DNA from: JAXMAR01 sp046350295
GTDB lineage: Bacteria; Planctomycetota; Planctomycetia; Gemmatales; Gemmataceae
Assembly (NCBI GenBank): GCA_046350295.1
Contig: JAXMAR010000013.1
Location: 62,001 to 126,000 of the forward strand
Direction of reading: 5' to 3'
Length of the DNA: 64,000 bases
Below the pieces are notes generated by a model. It was not told the origin of the DNA and searched no databases. It saw only the letters and a list, made by a program, of their open reading frames with translations. Position 1 is the stretch's first letter. Every line of letters starts with the position of its first letter. Shown piece by piece: positions 53,324 to 61,742 of this stretch. Position numbers and translations under genes: made by a program.

Positions 53324-54427
53324 CTAGGCGATCTTGTGGCCGCGCGTCTCGTCGATGAGTTGCTTGAGCCACTTCATGTAGGGGGTGCCGCCGGTGCCGC
53401 GCGGGTCGTCGACCCATTTGTGGATGTATTCCTGGGCCCAGCGGTAGTGGACTTCGCGGAACGTCGCCATCGCCTCCAGCACTTCGTTGAACGCGTCCTT
53501 GGCGGCCAGCGGCTTGATCGAGGGCAGGGCGGCGACCTCCTCGATCAGGGCGCGGTGCTCGGCGGGCATGAAGTTGCGCATGTCGGCGAGGTGATCCATC
53601 AGCTTGGACGGCTTGTGGTCGATCTTCATGAAGGCGATGAGGGTCGGCATGATGCTGCTCTGGGCCCCGGTCTCGCCGCGGTGGTGGATGGGGACGTCGG
53701 CGACGCCTTCGTAGACGACGGTCTCGAAGAAGCGGATGTAGGGGCGGAACTTCTTGTAATAGAGGGCGGGATCCATCTTCTCCGGGATGCGGGCGAGGAC
53801 GGCGACTTGCCGCCAGATGGCCCGCGAGATCTCCTTGAGGGCGGCGTTGATCCGCTCCTCGTCCTGGCCCGCGTGTCGCACTTTCGCGATGGCGCTGAGG
53901 ATGTCGGCGGCGATGCCCTCGATCTCGACGTGCACGAGGATGAACCAGTGCTCGTCGTAGAGGTGGACGAAGTTCTGGATGGTGTCGATGTTCCCCAGGG
54001 CGATGGGGCCGTCGGCATGGAAGCGTTTCCAGTTGTAGAGGGCGTAGCCGTCGTAGCTGAGGATGGGGGGGCGGCCCAAGAGGCGGCAGGCGTGGCAGAG
54101 GGGGACGGCGATATTGCGCGGCAGGAGCGTCGCCCGGGCTTGTGACACTTGATTGACATACGCTGAGGCGAGGAAGCCGAGGCGGACGTAGTAGAGGCGG
54201 AGCTCGGGAAGCGTTTCGGGGCGGAGAGTTTCGTCGGGCCAGCGCGGGATGTCGAGCGCCTGGACGTAGGGGCGAAAGCCCGGGTCTTCGAGGAGGCTGG
54301 GGAGGTCGCGGCCGAGGTTGTCGAGAAAGGCGAGCGGAGAGCCGGAGTCGAAATGGGTGCGCGGGTCGCTTTCGGGAAGGAAGCCGCGCGGGGCGAGCTT
54401 GTCCAGGAGAGAGGGAGCGGGGACCAT
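53324..54427 (-). CDS. Indoleamine 2,3-dioxygenase-like heme protein
   Basis: A 367-residue member of the IDO family; family enzymes open the indole ring of tryptophan to N-formylkynurenine. The haem pocket and substrate loops are recognised by ILSYDGYALYNWKRF, GETGAQSSIMPTLIAFM, the proximal histidine region FREVHYRWAQEYIHKW and the loop DPRGTGGTPYMKWLKQL, which matches the IDO GTGGT signature. No other kynurenine-pathway gene is adjacent. Start ATG 54427. Bacterial IDOs vary in substrate, so activity is not certain. Confidence 0.88.
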   Translation of the reverse strand: MVPAPSLLDKLAPRGFLPESDPRTHFDSGSPLAFLDNLGRDLPSLLEDPGFRPYVQALDIPRWPDETLRPETLPELRLYYVRLGFLASAYVNQVSQARATLLPRNIAVPLCHACRLLGRPPILSYDGYALYNWKRFHADGPIALGNIDTIQNFVHLYDEHWFILVHVEIEGIAADILSAIAKVRHAGQDEERINAALKEISRAIWRQVAVLARIPEKMDPALYYKKFRPYIRFFETVVYEGVADVPIHHRGETGAQSSIMPTLIAFMKIDHKPSKLMDHLADMRNFMPAEHRALIEEVAALPSIKPLAAKDAFNEVLEAMATFREVHYRWAQEYIHKWVDDPRGTGGTPYMKWLKQLIDETRGHKIA

Positions 54428-54466
54428 ACTGACAGATAAGCGGCTTGGCTCGGCGGTGTCAAGCGT

Positions 54467-55747
54467 TCAGGGGTTGCGGATAATCTCCAACTGCTCCAGG
54501 CTGGTGACGTACAGGCGATATCTCTCCCCGGAAAGGCGCTGCACCACGCCCGAGACGCGCAGGACTTTGCCCCGGAAGTGTTCGGCGGGGTCCGCGATGC
54601 CCAACCGCAAGAGACGCGTCGCAACCTCACGGACCACGCAGACGATGAACTCCTGACCGGCCTTGGCTCCCGGGACCTTCGCCGAGATGATCTGCGCGTG
54701 GGAGACGTTGGGAACGAAGACGCTGTCGATATTCAGCGTGTGGACCTCGCCGGCGAGGAACTCGACCGTGGCCCTGCCTTCGAACTGCTTGTCGAAGATC
54801 GTCTGCGGCGCCAACGGCTTCTCCTTCTTCTCCTCCGCGCCGGCCGCGACCGGCGCCGCTCGTTTCTCGGCGTCGACCTTGTCGCCGCTCTGCCCTTGCC
54901 CCAGCGCCGCATAGGTGAGGATCAGCAGGATGGGCGCCACCACCAGCAACGCGGAGGTTTTGACCTTGTTTAGAAGCATGGCTTTCAACACTCCTTCGAC
55001 AAGGGCGACCACGTGCGCTGAGAGCGTCGCCTCACCCGCCGCGACCAGAGTCGCAGCTTTGATCGTACCCGACACCACACCGGCCGGAACTGCGGCCGAC
55101 GCGGCATTGCGCGACAGCAGGGCCGGCGCCAGGCTTGACGCCGCCGGACCGTGCCGGGCGAGGCGCTTCGTCAGCATCGTCCGCGCCGTGGTTAGCCGGC
55201 TGGCAATCGTCCCTTCCGGAACGCCGAGACGCCGGGCCGCCTGTTTTCGCGTCATGCCCTCCAGATGGCAGAGAACGATGACGGCGCGATACTTCTCAGG
55301 CAGGCGGCTCAGTTCCCGGTCGAGCAGGGGCTCGAGATCGGGGACACGGCCCTGTTCCTCGACGGCTGGCTCGGGCATCGGCGTCGCCTGTCTCTCCCTG
55401 GTTCCGCGCCTGACGGCGAGCGATCGGGCCTTCAGCGCGGTTTGGTGTGCCACGCCATAGAGCCAGTTGGCGAGCAATTCTCTCGACGCAATCGACGCGG
55501 CTCTGCGGACGAGCACGAGGAAGGTGGCCTGGAACGCATCCTCGGCGTGATGGTAGTTCCGGAGGATCCGGCGGCAGACACCCCAGACCATCGGGCCATG
55601 ACGCCGCACCAGATCGGCGAGGGCCGCCTCATCGCGGCGGTTGACGTAGTCGTCCAGAAGCTGCCCGTCGCTCCGGCCGGCGCCGTAGCGCAGCAACACC
55701 GTGCTGCGAAGGCGCTGGAGAAAATCGCTCATCTGGCCGGTCGGCAT
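54467..55747 (-). CDS. ECF sigma factor with fused membrane-anchored C-terminal domain
   Basis: A 426-residue protein. The first 190 residues are an ECF sigma factor: DEAALADLVRRHGPMVWGVC, HHAEDAFQATFLVLVRRA, LPEKYRAVIVLCHLEGM and the helix-turn-helix KQAARRLGVPEGTIASRL. The C-terminal extension has an alanine-rich linker, a membrane helix (ALLVVAPILLILTYAALGQG), a charged spacer and a 110-residue beta-rich domain (GRATVEFLAGEVHTLNID, KAGQEFIVCVVREVATRL). Such extensions are known in planctomycetes and may sense outside signals or act as built-in anti-sigma. Start ATG 55747 chosen; 55732 is also possible. Confidence 0.87.
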   Translation of the reverse strand: MPTGQMSDFLQRLRSTVLLRYGAGRSDGQLLDDYVNRRDEAALADLVRRHGPMVWGVCRRILRNYHHAEDAFQATFLVLVRRAASIASRELLANWLYGVAHQTALKARSLAVRRGTRERQATPMPEPAVEEQGRVPDLEPLLDRELSRLPEKYRAVIVLCHLEGMTRKQAARRLGVPEGTIASRLTTARTMLTKRLARHGPAASSLAPALLSRNAASAAVPAGVVSGTIKAATLVAAGEATLSAHVVALVEGVLKAMLLNKVKTSALLVVAPILLILTYAALGQGQSGDKVDAEKRAAPVAAGAEEKKEKPLAPQTIFDKQFEGRATVEFLAGEVHTLNIDSVFVPNVSHAQIISAKVPGAKAGQEFIVCVVREVATRLLRLGIADPAEHFRGKVLRVSGVVQRLSGERYRLYVTSLEQLEIIRNP

Positions 55748-55945
55748 GTGCTTCTCTTCGGGATGGCAGGCGCTGTCCGCTATCTTACTACTACCGGCAG
55801 AGATCGATATTGATCGACGTTTTTGCATTTCGCTCCCGGTGCGCGACGCGCGGGCCTCTGATTAGTCAATCCGCGACGGACTGTTAAGAGAGGGGCAGTT
55901 GTCATAAATTGATAGAGTCCGCCTCGATTGTCTCGAAGGAAGCCA

Positions 55946-56869
55946 ATGTCCACGCCGACTCCTGGTAACGCCGAGCCCGCGAAAGGGTTGCCGCCGGTGC
56001 AGCCCCCCTCGGGCCGTTTCATCGCGCAGCTTTTTCTGGTCCCCGGCCTGATCGTCGTCATCGCCGTGCTGCTGCTGGTCGCGTTTCGGTACACGATCGG
56101 CAGCGGCTACACGCCGGAGAGTTTCCTCAAGCAACTCGACAACGACAACGCCGACATCCGCTGGCGCGGCGCCAGCGACCTGGCCCAGGTGCTGAAGCGG
56201 CCGGAGAGCGTGAGCCTCAAGATGGACGCGGCCTTCGCCCTGGATCTCTCGACGCGCCTCAAGACCGCTTTCGACGAGCTGGCGCACAAGCAGAAGGACC
56301 TGGCGGCCAAGCTGGCGGACAAGCCGGAGGCGGAACGCGAGGCGGCCTGGCGCAAGCTGAAGGCGGAGCGAAACCATGTCCGCTTCCTCGCCGCGGCGCT
56401 GGGGGATTTCCTCGTCCCGGTCGGCGCTCCGGTGCTGGCCGAAATCGTGCGTCAAGACGATTCACCCGATCTGAAGGGGAGCACGCTGCGGCGGCGCCAG
56501 GCGCTCTGGTCGCTCGGGCACATGGGGGCGAATCTGAAGGAGTTCGCCAAGCAGCCCGCCGACAAGCAAGCGGAGGTCCTGCAGGCGCTCGAAACCGAGG
56601 CGGGCAGCGATAACGAGCAGCGCCGGGCAGGTGCGCGGACGGCCCTCTATTACCTGGCCCGCGAGCGGCTCGCCTCGGCTTCGGTCGGGACCGTCGTGAA
56701 GGTCGACGAAGCGCTGGCCCATACCGCGAAATCGCCGGACCGCTACACGCGCGAGGTCACCGCCCTGGCCCTGTCGTTCTGGCCCGGGGACAAGACCGTG
56801 CCGACGCTGGTCGAACTCGCCAGGGACAATGGTTGGGGCACGCTGGTGCGCGTGCCGGAAGGGGAATGA
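55946..56869 (+). CDS. Membrane-anchored HEAT-like repeat protein
   Basis: A 307-residue protein with an N-terminal membrane helix (FIAQLFLVPGLIVVIAVLLL, about 26-45) and a helical C-terminal part with HEAT-like motifs (SGYTPESFLKQLDNDNADIR, RRQALWSLGHMGANLKEF, RAGARTALYYLARERLA). Function unknown. The start at ATG 55946 has GAAGGAAGCCA upstream. It precedes a second membrane protein by 33 bases, so the two probably form an operon. Confidence 0.8.
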   Translation: MSTPTPGNAEPAKGLPPVQPPSGRFIAQLFLVPGLIVVIAVLLLVAFRYTIGSGYTPESFLKQLDNDNADIRWRGASDLAQVLKRPESVSLKMDAAFALDLSTRLKTAFDELAHKQKDLAAKLADKPEAEREAAWRKLKAERNHVRFLAAALGDFLVPVGAPVLAEIVRQDDSPDLKGSTLRRRQALWSLGHMGANLKEFAKQPADKQAEVLQALETEAGSDNEQRRAGARTALYYLARERLASASVGTVVKVDEALAHTAKSPDRYTREVTALALSFWPGDKTVPTLVELARDNGWGTLVRVPEGE

Positions 56870-56902
56870 CGCTTCGGCGGAGTTGGCCACGAGATCGAAA
56901 GC

Positions 56903-57499
56903 ATGTCTCAAGAAGCGCAGCAAGATTCGGGACTGGTCAAACGCGGCCTGATCCTGCTCGTCGCCATCGGCGGGCTGGTCGTCGTCGTGCTCTGGATTAT
57001 TTTCCAGCGGCCGGGGCAGCCGACGCCGGCGCCCGCGCGGCAGCCGGAGCCGATCGTCGCGGGCCTGGTCGCCGCGCAGGGGAACGGCGCCGGAGGCGAC
57101 CTCGTCTTCGTAGCCCTTCTCGCGGACCAGCTGCCGAGCCGGCCCGGCTGGGAAGTCCGGTACAACGCGGCAGCGTCGCTGGCCCGGTTGGGAAGCGATC
57201 AAACGCCGTGGGCCACGCTCGCGGAAATGCTCGACGAACGGCAGCAGATGCTCAACTTCCGCGTGCGCCTCGACGATGGCCGCATCGTCCCCGATGAGGC
57301 GGCGGCCCGCCTGACGGTCCTGAACGCGCTGCGCTCGGTCAAGCAGTGGTATGAAAAGCAATCCGCTCCGGGCACGCCTGACGCCGAACAGGCGAAGGTG
57401 AATGCGGCGATCGCTCGTCTGGCGGAAAGCGCGGTGGTCGAGTTGAAGAAACAGGCCGAGGAGACGCGCGAGGCGATCAAGAAAAAAGCGGGGGCGTGA
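56903..57499 (+). CDS. Small membrane protein, partner of the HEAT-like gene
   Basis: A 198-residue protein with one membrane helix (GLILLVAIGGLVVVVLWIIF, about 15-34), a proline/glutamine-rich linker and a helical C-terminus (WEVRYNAAASLARLGSDQTP; AIARLAESAVVELKKQAEET). The middle looks like a single HEAT repeat. Family not recognised. A strong hairpin follows 59 bases after its stop. Confidence 0.75.
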   Translation: MSQEAQQDSGLVKRGLILLVAIGGLVVVVLWIIFQRPGQPTPAPARQPEPIVAGLVAAQGNGAGGDLVFVALLADQLPSRPGWEVRYNAAASLARLGSDQTPWATLAEMLDERQQMLNFRVRLDDGRIVPDEAAARLTVLNALRSVKQWYEKQSAPGTPDAEQAKVNAAIARLAESAVVELKKQAEETREAIKKKAGA

Positions 57500-57557
57500 G
57501 GCGACGGAAAAGCAATCGGACGACGTTGCCCTTACGGCAAGTGCCGGGGGCGCAATC

Positions 57558-57587
57558 CAGACCCATGGGCAGGGGCCCATGGGTCTG
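57558..57587. terminator. Convergent terminator hairpin
   Basis: CAGACCCATGGGC (57558-57570) pairs perfectly with GCCCATGGGTCTG (57575-57587) around a four-base loop. It lies between two convergent genes (stops at 57499 and 57611). The T-tract on the plus strand is GTGGCGTTTTG. Confidence 0.75.
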
Positions 57588-57610
57588 TGGCGTTTTGCGC
57601 GAGAGACTAG

Positions 57611-58120
57611 TTAGCGGCTGGCGACGCCCGTGGGCAGTTCCATCGTCACGCGCGTTTCCTGGCCGGCGCGGACGACCACGTTCTGCGAAATCCGCTCGGT
57701 CCGCCCATCCCGAACCACGTTGGCCTCGAACGTGTAGACATAGTCGAAGCCGTTCGCGAGGCCGATCGCCTCGAAAACGCGCGTGCCGGAGGCCGAGGTC
57801 GTCGCCTGGCCGTTGATGGTCAGCGTGGCGTCGGCGGGCAGGGAAACCACGATGGTGGCCGGGCTGTCGAACGCGGCCATGTGAACCGGATGGCCGCCCA
57901 GATCGCAAACGCCGCCCGCACACGTCGAACAGCTGCCGCAGTAGCTGCCGCAGCGGGAACCACAATGGCTGTGGCAACGTGTGCGCGTGTGGCACGAGGA
58001 GCCGCAGGACGAACCGCAAGAACCGCAGCCGCCCCTGCAGCCGCGAGCAGCGGCTTCGTCCGCGACGCAGACCAACCCCAGCGCCAGAACGCACAGGACG
58101 ACGGAGATGTTGCGAAACAT
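57611..58120 (-). CDS. Cysteine-rich exported protein with TIGR03000 domain
   Basis: A 169-residue planctomycete-type protein. After a signal peptide (VVLCVLALGLVCVADEAAA) comes a glycine/cysteine/serine-rich stretch of about 45 residues holding 13 cysteines (CRGGCGSCGSSCGSSC and similar), then a TIGR03000 domain (TIVVSLPADATLTINGQATT, YTFEANVVRDGRTERISQNV, VVRAGQETRVTMELP). Start ATG 58120 has GGAGGAAGCATCC upstream. The cysteine cluster suggests metal binding or cross-linking at the cell surface. Confidence 0.9.
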   Translation of the reverse strand: MFRNISVVLCVLALGLVCVADEAAARGCRGGCGSCGSSCGSSCHTRTRCHSHCGSRCGSYCGSCSTCAGGVCDLGGHPVHMAAFDSPATIVVSLPADATLTINGQATTSASGTRVFEAIGLANGFDYVYTFEANVVRDGRTERISQNVVVRAGQETRVTMELPTGVASR

Positions 58121-58440
58121 GGATGCTTCCTCCACTAGAAAAGGGTCCGGGATACTCCTTACACTCTCTTCCCCGTGCCGTGGGTTACCAATGGGCGATC
58201 GACCGCTTGTGTGTTCCGCTGAAAAAAAGATGTCTGACCCAAGGCCGCCCCTCGGGTCAGACACCTCGTTGTCCTTTTATTTTCAACGTGGGATATATTG
58301 ATCGAATAGATAAAAACGGCAAGATGGACAAAATGCCAAGATCAGCATCAAATCTGAACATGCAATCACTAACCTCTCTTTCATTTGACGCGTGGAATGC
58401 GCCGTCCTGCGCTTGAGGAACGATTCCCAACGAGCGTCGG
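58121..58440. other. Upstream region between TIGR03000 gene and the insertion sequence
   Basis: 320 bases with no gene recognised. It holds a 10-bp hairpin (TGTCTGACCC at 58231-58240 and GGGTCAGACA at 58254-58263) upstream of the TIGR03000 gene. The part from about 58300 to 58400 is AT-rich. It ends in GAGCGTCGG, the left copy of the target duplication of the insertion sequence, and must once have joined the small gene at 59977. Confidence 0.6.
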
Positions 58441-59963
58441 GGGTGAGCGTCTTCTTTGTTGGTAGAGCAGATGTTCTCAGTTAACGCTGCGCGACCAAAA
58501 AAGGTCCCACTGCGTGGTCTCGCTGCGGAATAGGGCGCGCAGGTGGCACATGTCGTTGGTACCGGGCTCGCGCCAGCGCATGCCAGCCAGTTTCAGGCGC
58601 TGGCCCACCACGGTCTTACAGGCTGACTCGACAGAACCGGAGCCGATGCACCAGCCATTGGCCAAGTACGTCGGGTAGTCCATGCGGTGGAGGTTGCTCC
58701 TCACGTAGCCGAGTGTGACCTCATACTGTTCTCGTACAGCCGGTTTTCGCGGGGGCAACTCCAGCTTTTCCAGTTCCCCGAGCAGCGCCTGGCCGCCTTC
58801 ATGCTTCAGAGTGTGACACCATGATGTCATTAGGCTCTGACGCCGATCCTCGTCGACCGGATACAAAGCCTTGCTCAACTCCCCCAGGTATTCGGTAACG
58901 TGCCAGAAATCGAGGATCAGCACCAAGTCGCGGGGGAAGTTCCTCCGCAAAAAGCTCTCCAAGCCATTGCCGCCGTCGGTCAGACCGATCCACTGCTCCG
59001 CACGGTTCATCCCCACCTGGCCCCCCTGGCGACGCAGTTGCAGGCCGAGTTCGTCCAGGTCATACAAGCCCGCCAAGTAACGCGCTTGCATTTTCGTTCG
59101 GACGGGCGGCCGATGCGGATGACCCAGAGGCAGGTCGGGGACCGGGTTGAATATCATCGCTACATACGGCATCCGTCCCTCGGCCGCGCCTCCGCCAAAC
59201 GCCTGCTGCCGCACGCCCGTCGCGTCGATGCTCGCGTAGGCGCACGTGCGGCCCCGCGCGTCCTTGTGCCAATCCCACGGCGTCGGTCCGCCCAGCACCT
59301 TCTTCTCCAGGAGCAACTGGTCCAGACGCTGGCCTGCCGCTTCACTGGTCCGCTGCACCGTCGACTCCGATAGCCGCAACGCCGCCAGCTTCGGCAGCGC
59401 CTTCGCCGCGGCCTCTTCGAAGCTGTTGCAGAGCGTTCCCGCCAACGTCGTCAATTCCTCCGCCGCTGGCGTGAGGCGCTTGGCCGTCAGCCCAACCTCC
59501 TGATCCCAGGGCGTCAGGCCGCCGCAACGATGGCAATAGTAGTAGGCGCGGCGAAAGCAGATGGGACCCAGGATGCTCAACGGCCGCAGCCGACGATATC
59601 CCTGAAACTCAGCGGTCTGGCCGCAGTGTGGACAGGTCACTCCCGATCCTTGATAGCCGTTTTTTTTTTCGCGCAGATGCTCTTCGTAAACCTTGGCTCC
59701 CACCCGCAAGAGAATGTCGCGCACTTGAAACTCGGTCTTGCCAAACAGCTCTCTATCCGGCTTGCCCACCATAAGCCGCGCCAAAGTGGCGATCTCCTTC
59801 TCCATCGCCTGCCGAATTCTGGCTTCGAGCTCTTTGGCTTCCTGTTCTTGAGCGGGGGTAAGATGCGTGTCCACGAGGTGTTGTCTCCTTGGCGCCGATC
59901 CCCCAATCCTTTCCGGCACTGGCTTGTGTACAAACATTCCACCAACTTTTCAGCTGCCCACCC
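58441..59963 (-). mobile_element. Complete ISKra4-like insertion sequence
   Basis: A 1523-base insertion sequence. Its ends are imperfect inverted repeats: GGGTGAGCGTCT...GTTGGT on the left and GGGTGGGCAGCT...GTTGGT on the right, with 17 of the first 25 bases matching. It is flanked by a 9-base direct repeat, GAGCGTCGG, at 58432-58440 and 59964-59972. The single gene inside is an intact ISKra4-type transposase. The insertion lies four bases upstream of a small reading frame starting at 59977, once the duplication is counted. Confidence 0.92.
58477..59937 (-). CDS. ISKra4-family transposase
   Basis: A 486-residue transposase. The N-terminal part carries a zinc ribbon (VTCPHCGQTAEFQGYRRL, YYYCHRCGGLTPWD). 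A DDE-type core follows with YASIDATGVRQQAFG, the acidic residues of LVLILDFWHVTEYLGELS, and a C-terminal CIGSGSVESACKTVVGQRLK that is diagnostic of ISKra4-type enzymes. The frame is intact. Start is near 59937; a later start is possible since the first 25 residues are less conserved. It is probably active. Confidence 0.92.
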   Translation of the reverse strand: MFVHKPVPERIGGSAPRRQHLVDTHLTPAQEQEAKELEARIRQAMEKEIATLARLMVGKPDRELFGKTEFQVRDILLRVGAKVYEEHLREKKNGYQGSGVTCPHCGQTAEFQGYRRLRPLSILGPICFRRAYYYCHRCGGLTPWDQEVGLTAKRLTPAAEELTTLAGTLCNSFEEAAAKALPKLAALRLSESTVQRTSEAAGQRLDQLLLEKKVLGGPTPWDWHKDARGRTCAYASIDATGVRQQAFGGGAAEGRMPYVAMIFNPVPDLPLGHPHRPPVRTKMQARYLAGLYDLDELGLQLRRQGGQVGMNRAEQWIGLTDGGNGLESFLRRNFPRDLVLILDFWHVTEYLGELSKALYPVDEDRRQSLMTSWCHTLKHEGGQALLGELEKLELPPRKPAVREQYEVTLGYVRSNLHRMDYPTYLANGWCIGSGSVESACKTVVGQRLKLAGMRWREPGTNDMCHLRALFRSETTQWDLFWSRSVN

Positions 59964-59976
59964 GAGCGTCGGCTGC

Positions 59977-60255
59977 ATGTCCATCTTTCGTCGACTCTTT
60001 CTCCTCCTGCTCGTCCTGGCGCCCGTCGCCCCGGTCGGGGCGCAGTGACCTTCCGAGTCCGGATCCTCGTGCAGGGTCCCCAGGCAAACCGTCAGCAAGG
60101 AGCGGCGTCGTTCCGACGCGATCCTTCTGGCATCTGTCGCGGGCGGGGTCGGGATCGCCCTGGTCGTGGGCGCCGTCAAGGTGATCGCGGACCTGAGACG
60201 GAGCCGGCGCGATCGGCCCCTGGCCCCATGGGAGCGGTACCATCCCGACGCCTGA
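59977..60255 (+). pseudogene. Small two-helix protein gene with an in-frame stop, beside the IS
   Basis: From ATG 59977 the frame encodes a signal-like segment (MSIFRRLFLLLLVLAPVAPV), then TGA at 60046-60048. The same frame then continues for 68 codons with a membrane helix (LLASVAGGVGIALVVGAVKV) and a basic tail to the stop at 60253-60255. A single base change (for example CGA to TGA) would explain it. No start codon lies in the second part in this frame. The insertion sequence just upstream has probably removed its promoter, which would permit decay. Confidence 0.6.
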
Positions 60256-60391
60256 GGTGGATTTCCGGCGTTGGCCCGAAACCGCCCTCTGACACCACCC
60301 GGCATCGACAGGATTTGCCCCGCCGGGGCGCGTGACCTATGGTTGGGCAGCGGCATTCCCCTCCCCGTCGAGACCACGCGCCGAGGCTGTC

Positions 60392-61636
60392 ATGATCGCC
60401 ACACCCGTGGAACACGCCGATGGTCCGTCCCCGATGGACGGTCCCACTGAGATCGTTTCCGGCGCCGAACACGCGCCGGCGGCGCCGATCGAGCTTTCCG
60501 TCGTCATGCCCTGCCTCAACGAGGCGCGTACGGTCGGCGTCTGTGTCGACAAGGCGCGGCAAACCCTCGACCGCCTCGGCGTCGCGGGTGAAGTCGTCAT
60601 CGCCGACAACGGCAGCAACGACGGCTCCCAGGCCATCGCCCGCGAGCACGGCGCCCGCGTCGTCGACGTGACGGAGAAAGGCTATGGCAGCGCCCTGCAA
60701 GGCGGCATCGCCGCGGCGCGCGGCACATACGTCATCATGGGGGACGCCGACGACTCCTATGACTTCACGCAGCTCGCCCCCTTCCTCGAGCGCCTCCGCC
60801 AGGGCGACGACCTGGTGATGGGCAACCGCTTCAAAGGCGGCATCAAGCCCGGCGCCATGCCCTGGCTCCACCGATACGTCGGCAACCCGATCCTCAGCGG
60901 CATCCTCAACCTCTTCTTCCGCACCCCGATCAAGGACGCCCACTGTGGGCTGCGCGGCTTCCGCAAGGACGCCTACCAGAAGCTCGACCTGCGCACGCCC
61001 GGCATGGAGTTCGCCAGCGAGATGGTCGTCAAGGCCGCCCTCGCCAAGCAGAGGATGAGCGAAGTGCCGACCACCCTCAGCCCCGACGGCCGGGATCGCC
61101 CACCCCACCTCCGCAGCTTCCGTGACGGCTGGCGGCACCTCCGCTTCCTTCTGTTGATGTGCCCGCTCTGGCTCTACCTGATCCCCTCCGCCCTCCTCCT
61201 CGGGGCCGGCCTCGGCCTCATGCTCTGGCTGACCCCCGGGCCACGCCTCGTCGTCGGCGTCCAGATCGACATCCACACGATGCTCCTCGGCTGCCTCTTC
61301 ACCCTCCTCGGCTACCAGACCCTTTGGCTCTGGGCCTTCGCCAAGATTTACGGCTGGACCAGCGGCATCCTCCCCGCCCAGACCTTCTCGCAAGGCCTCT
61401 TCAAACACCTGAACCTCGAGCGCGGCCTCATCTGGGGCGCGTTCCTCCTGGTCCTCGGCATCGGCCTCAACGCCTGGCTCTTCAGCATCTGGATCGGCCA
61501 GAGCATGGGCCCGCTCGACGTCACCGTCACCATGCGCTACGCCCTCTGGGGCTTTTTGCTCATGGTCCTCGGCGTGCAGACGATCTATGGCAGCTTCTTT
61601 TTGAGCATGCTCGGCATGCGGCAGAAGAAGCAATGA
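60392..61636 (+). CDS. Family 2 glycosyltransferase with C-terminal membrane helices
   Basis: A 414-residue GT2 enzyme, likely acting on a lipid-linked sugar at the inner membrane. The catalytic domain shows LSVVMPCLNEARTVGVCVDK, VVIADNGSNDGSQAIA, the metal-binding IMGDADDSYDF and GNRFKGGIKPGAMPWLHRYV, as in dolichol-phosphate-sugar synthase-like proteins. Four hydrophobic helices follow (for example WLYLIPSALLLGAGLGLMLW, LIWGAFLLVLGIGLNAWLF). Start ATG 60392. A long inverted repeat begins at its stop codon, and a polytopic membrane protein follows. Confidence 0.9.
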   Translation: MIATPVEHADGPSPMDGPTEIVSGAEHAPAAPIELSVVMPCLNEARTVGVCVDKARQTLDRLGVAGEVVIADNGSNDGSQAIAREHGARVVDVTEKGYGSALQGGIAAARGTYVIMGDADDSYDFTQLAPFLERLRQGDDLVMGNRFKGGIKPGAMPWLHRYVGNPILSGILNLFFRTPIKDAHCGLRGFRKDAYQKLDLRTPGMEFASEMVVKAALAKQRMSEVPTTLSPDGRDRPPHLRSFRDGWRHLRFLLLMCPLWLYLIPSALLLGAGLGLMLWLTPGPRLVVGVQIDIHTMLLGCLFTLLGYQTLWLWAFAKIYGWTSGILPAQTFSQGLFKHLNLERGLIWGAFLLVLGIGLNAWLFSIWIGQSMGPLDVTVTMRYALWGFLLMVLGVQTIYGSFFLSMLGMRQKKQ

Positions 61637-61721
61637 AGAACGGAGAACGGACAACCGAGAACGGAGAATTGAATCGCTGGGCCATTCCAATTATCCGTTC
61701 TCGGTTCTCCGTTCTTAATTG
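61631..61721. repeat. Inverted repeat between glycosyltransferase and membrane-protein genes
   Basis: The arms 61631-61671 and 61688-61721 match as inverted repeats (for example AACCGAGAACGGAGAATTG against AACCGAGAACGGATAATTG); the left arm carries a six-base insertion. The unit GAACGGAGAACGGA is itself repetitive. It begins over the stop codon of the glycosyltransferase gene and could form a large hairpin. Confidence 0.8.
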
Positions 61722-61742
61722 CCTGATTTGCTTAGACACGGC

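Noticed and set aside
60046..60048. Selenocysteine decoding of the in-frame TGA
   Set aside because: No SECIS-like hairpin recognised just after the TGA, no known selenoprotein motif, and the insertion sequence upstream makes decay more likely.
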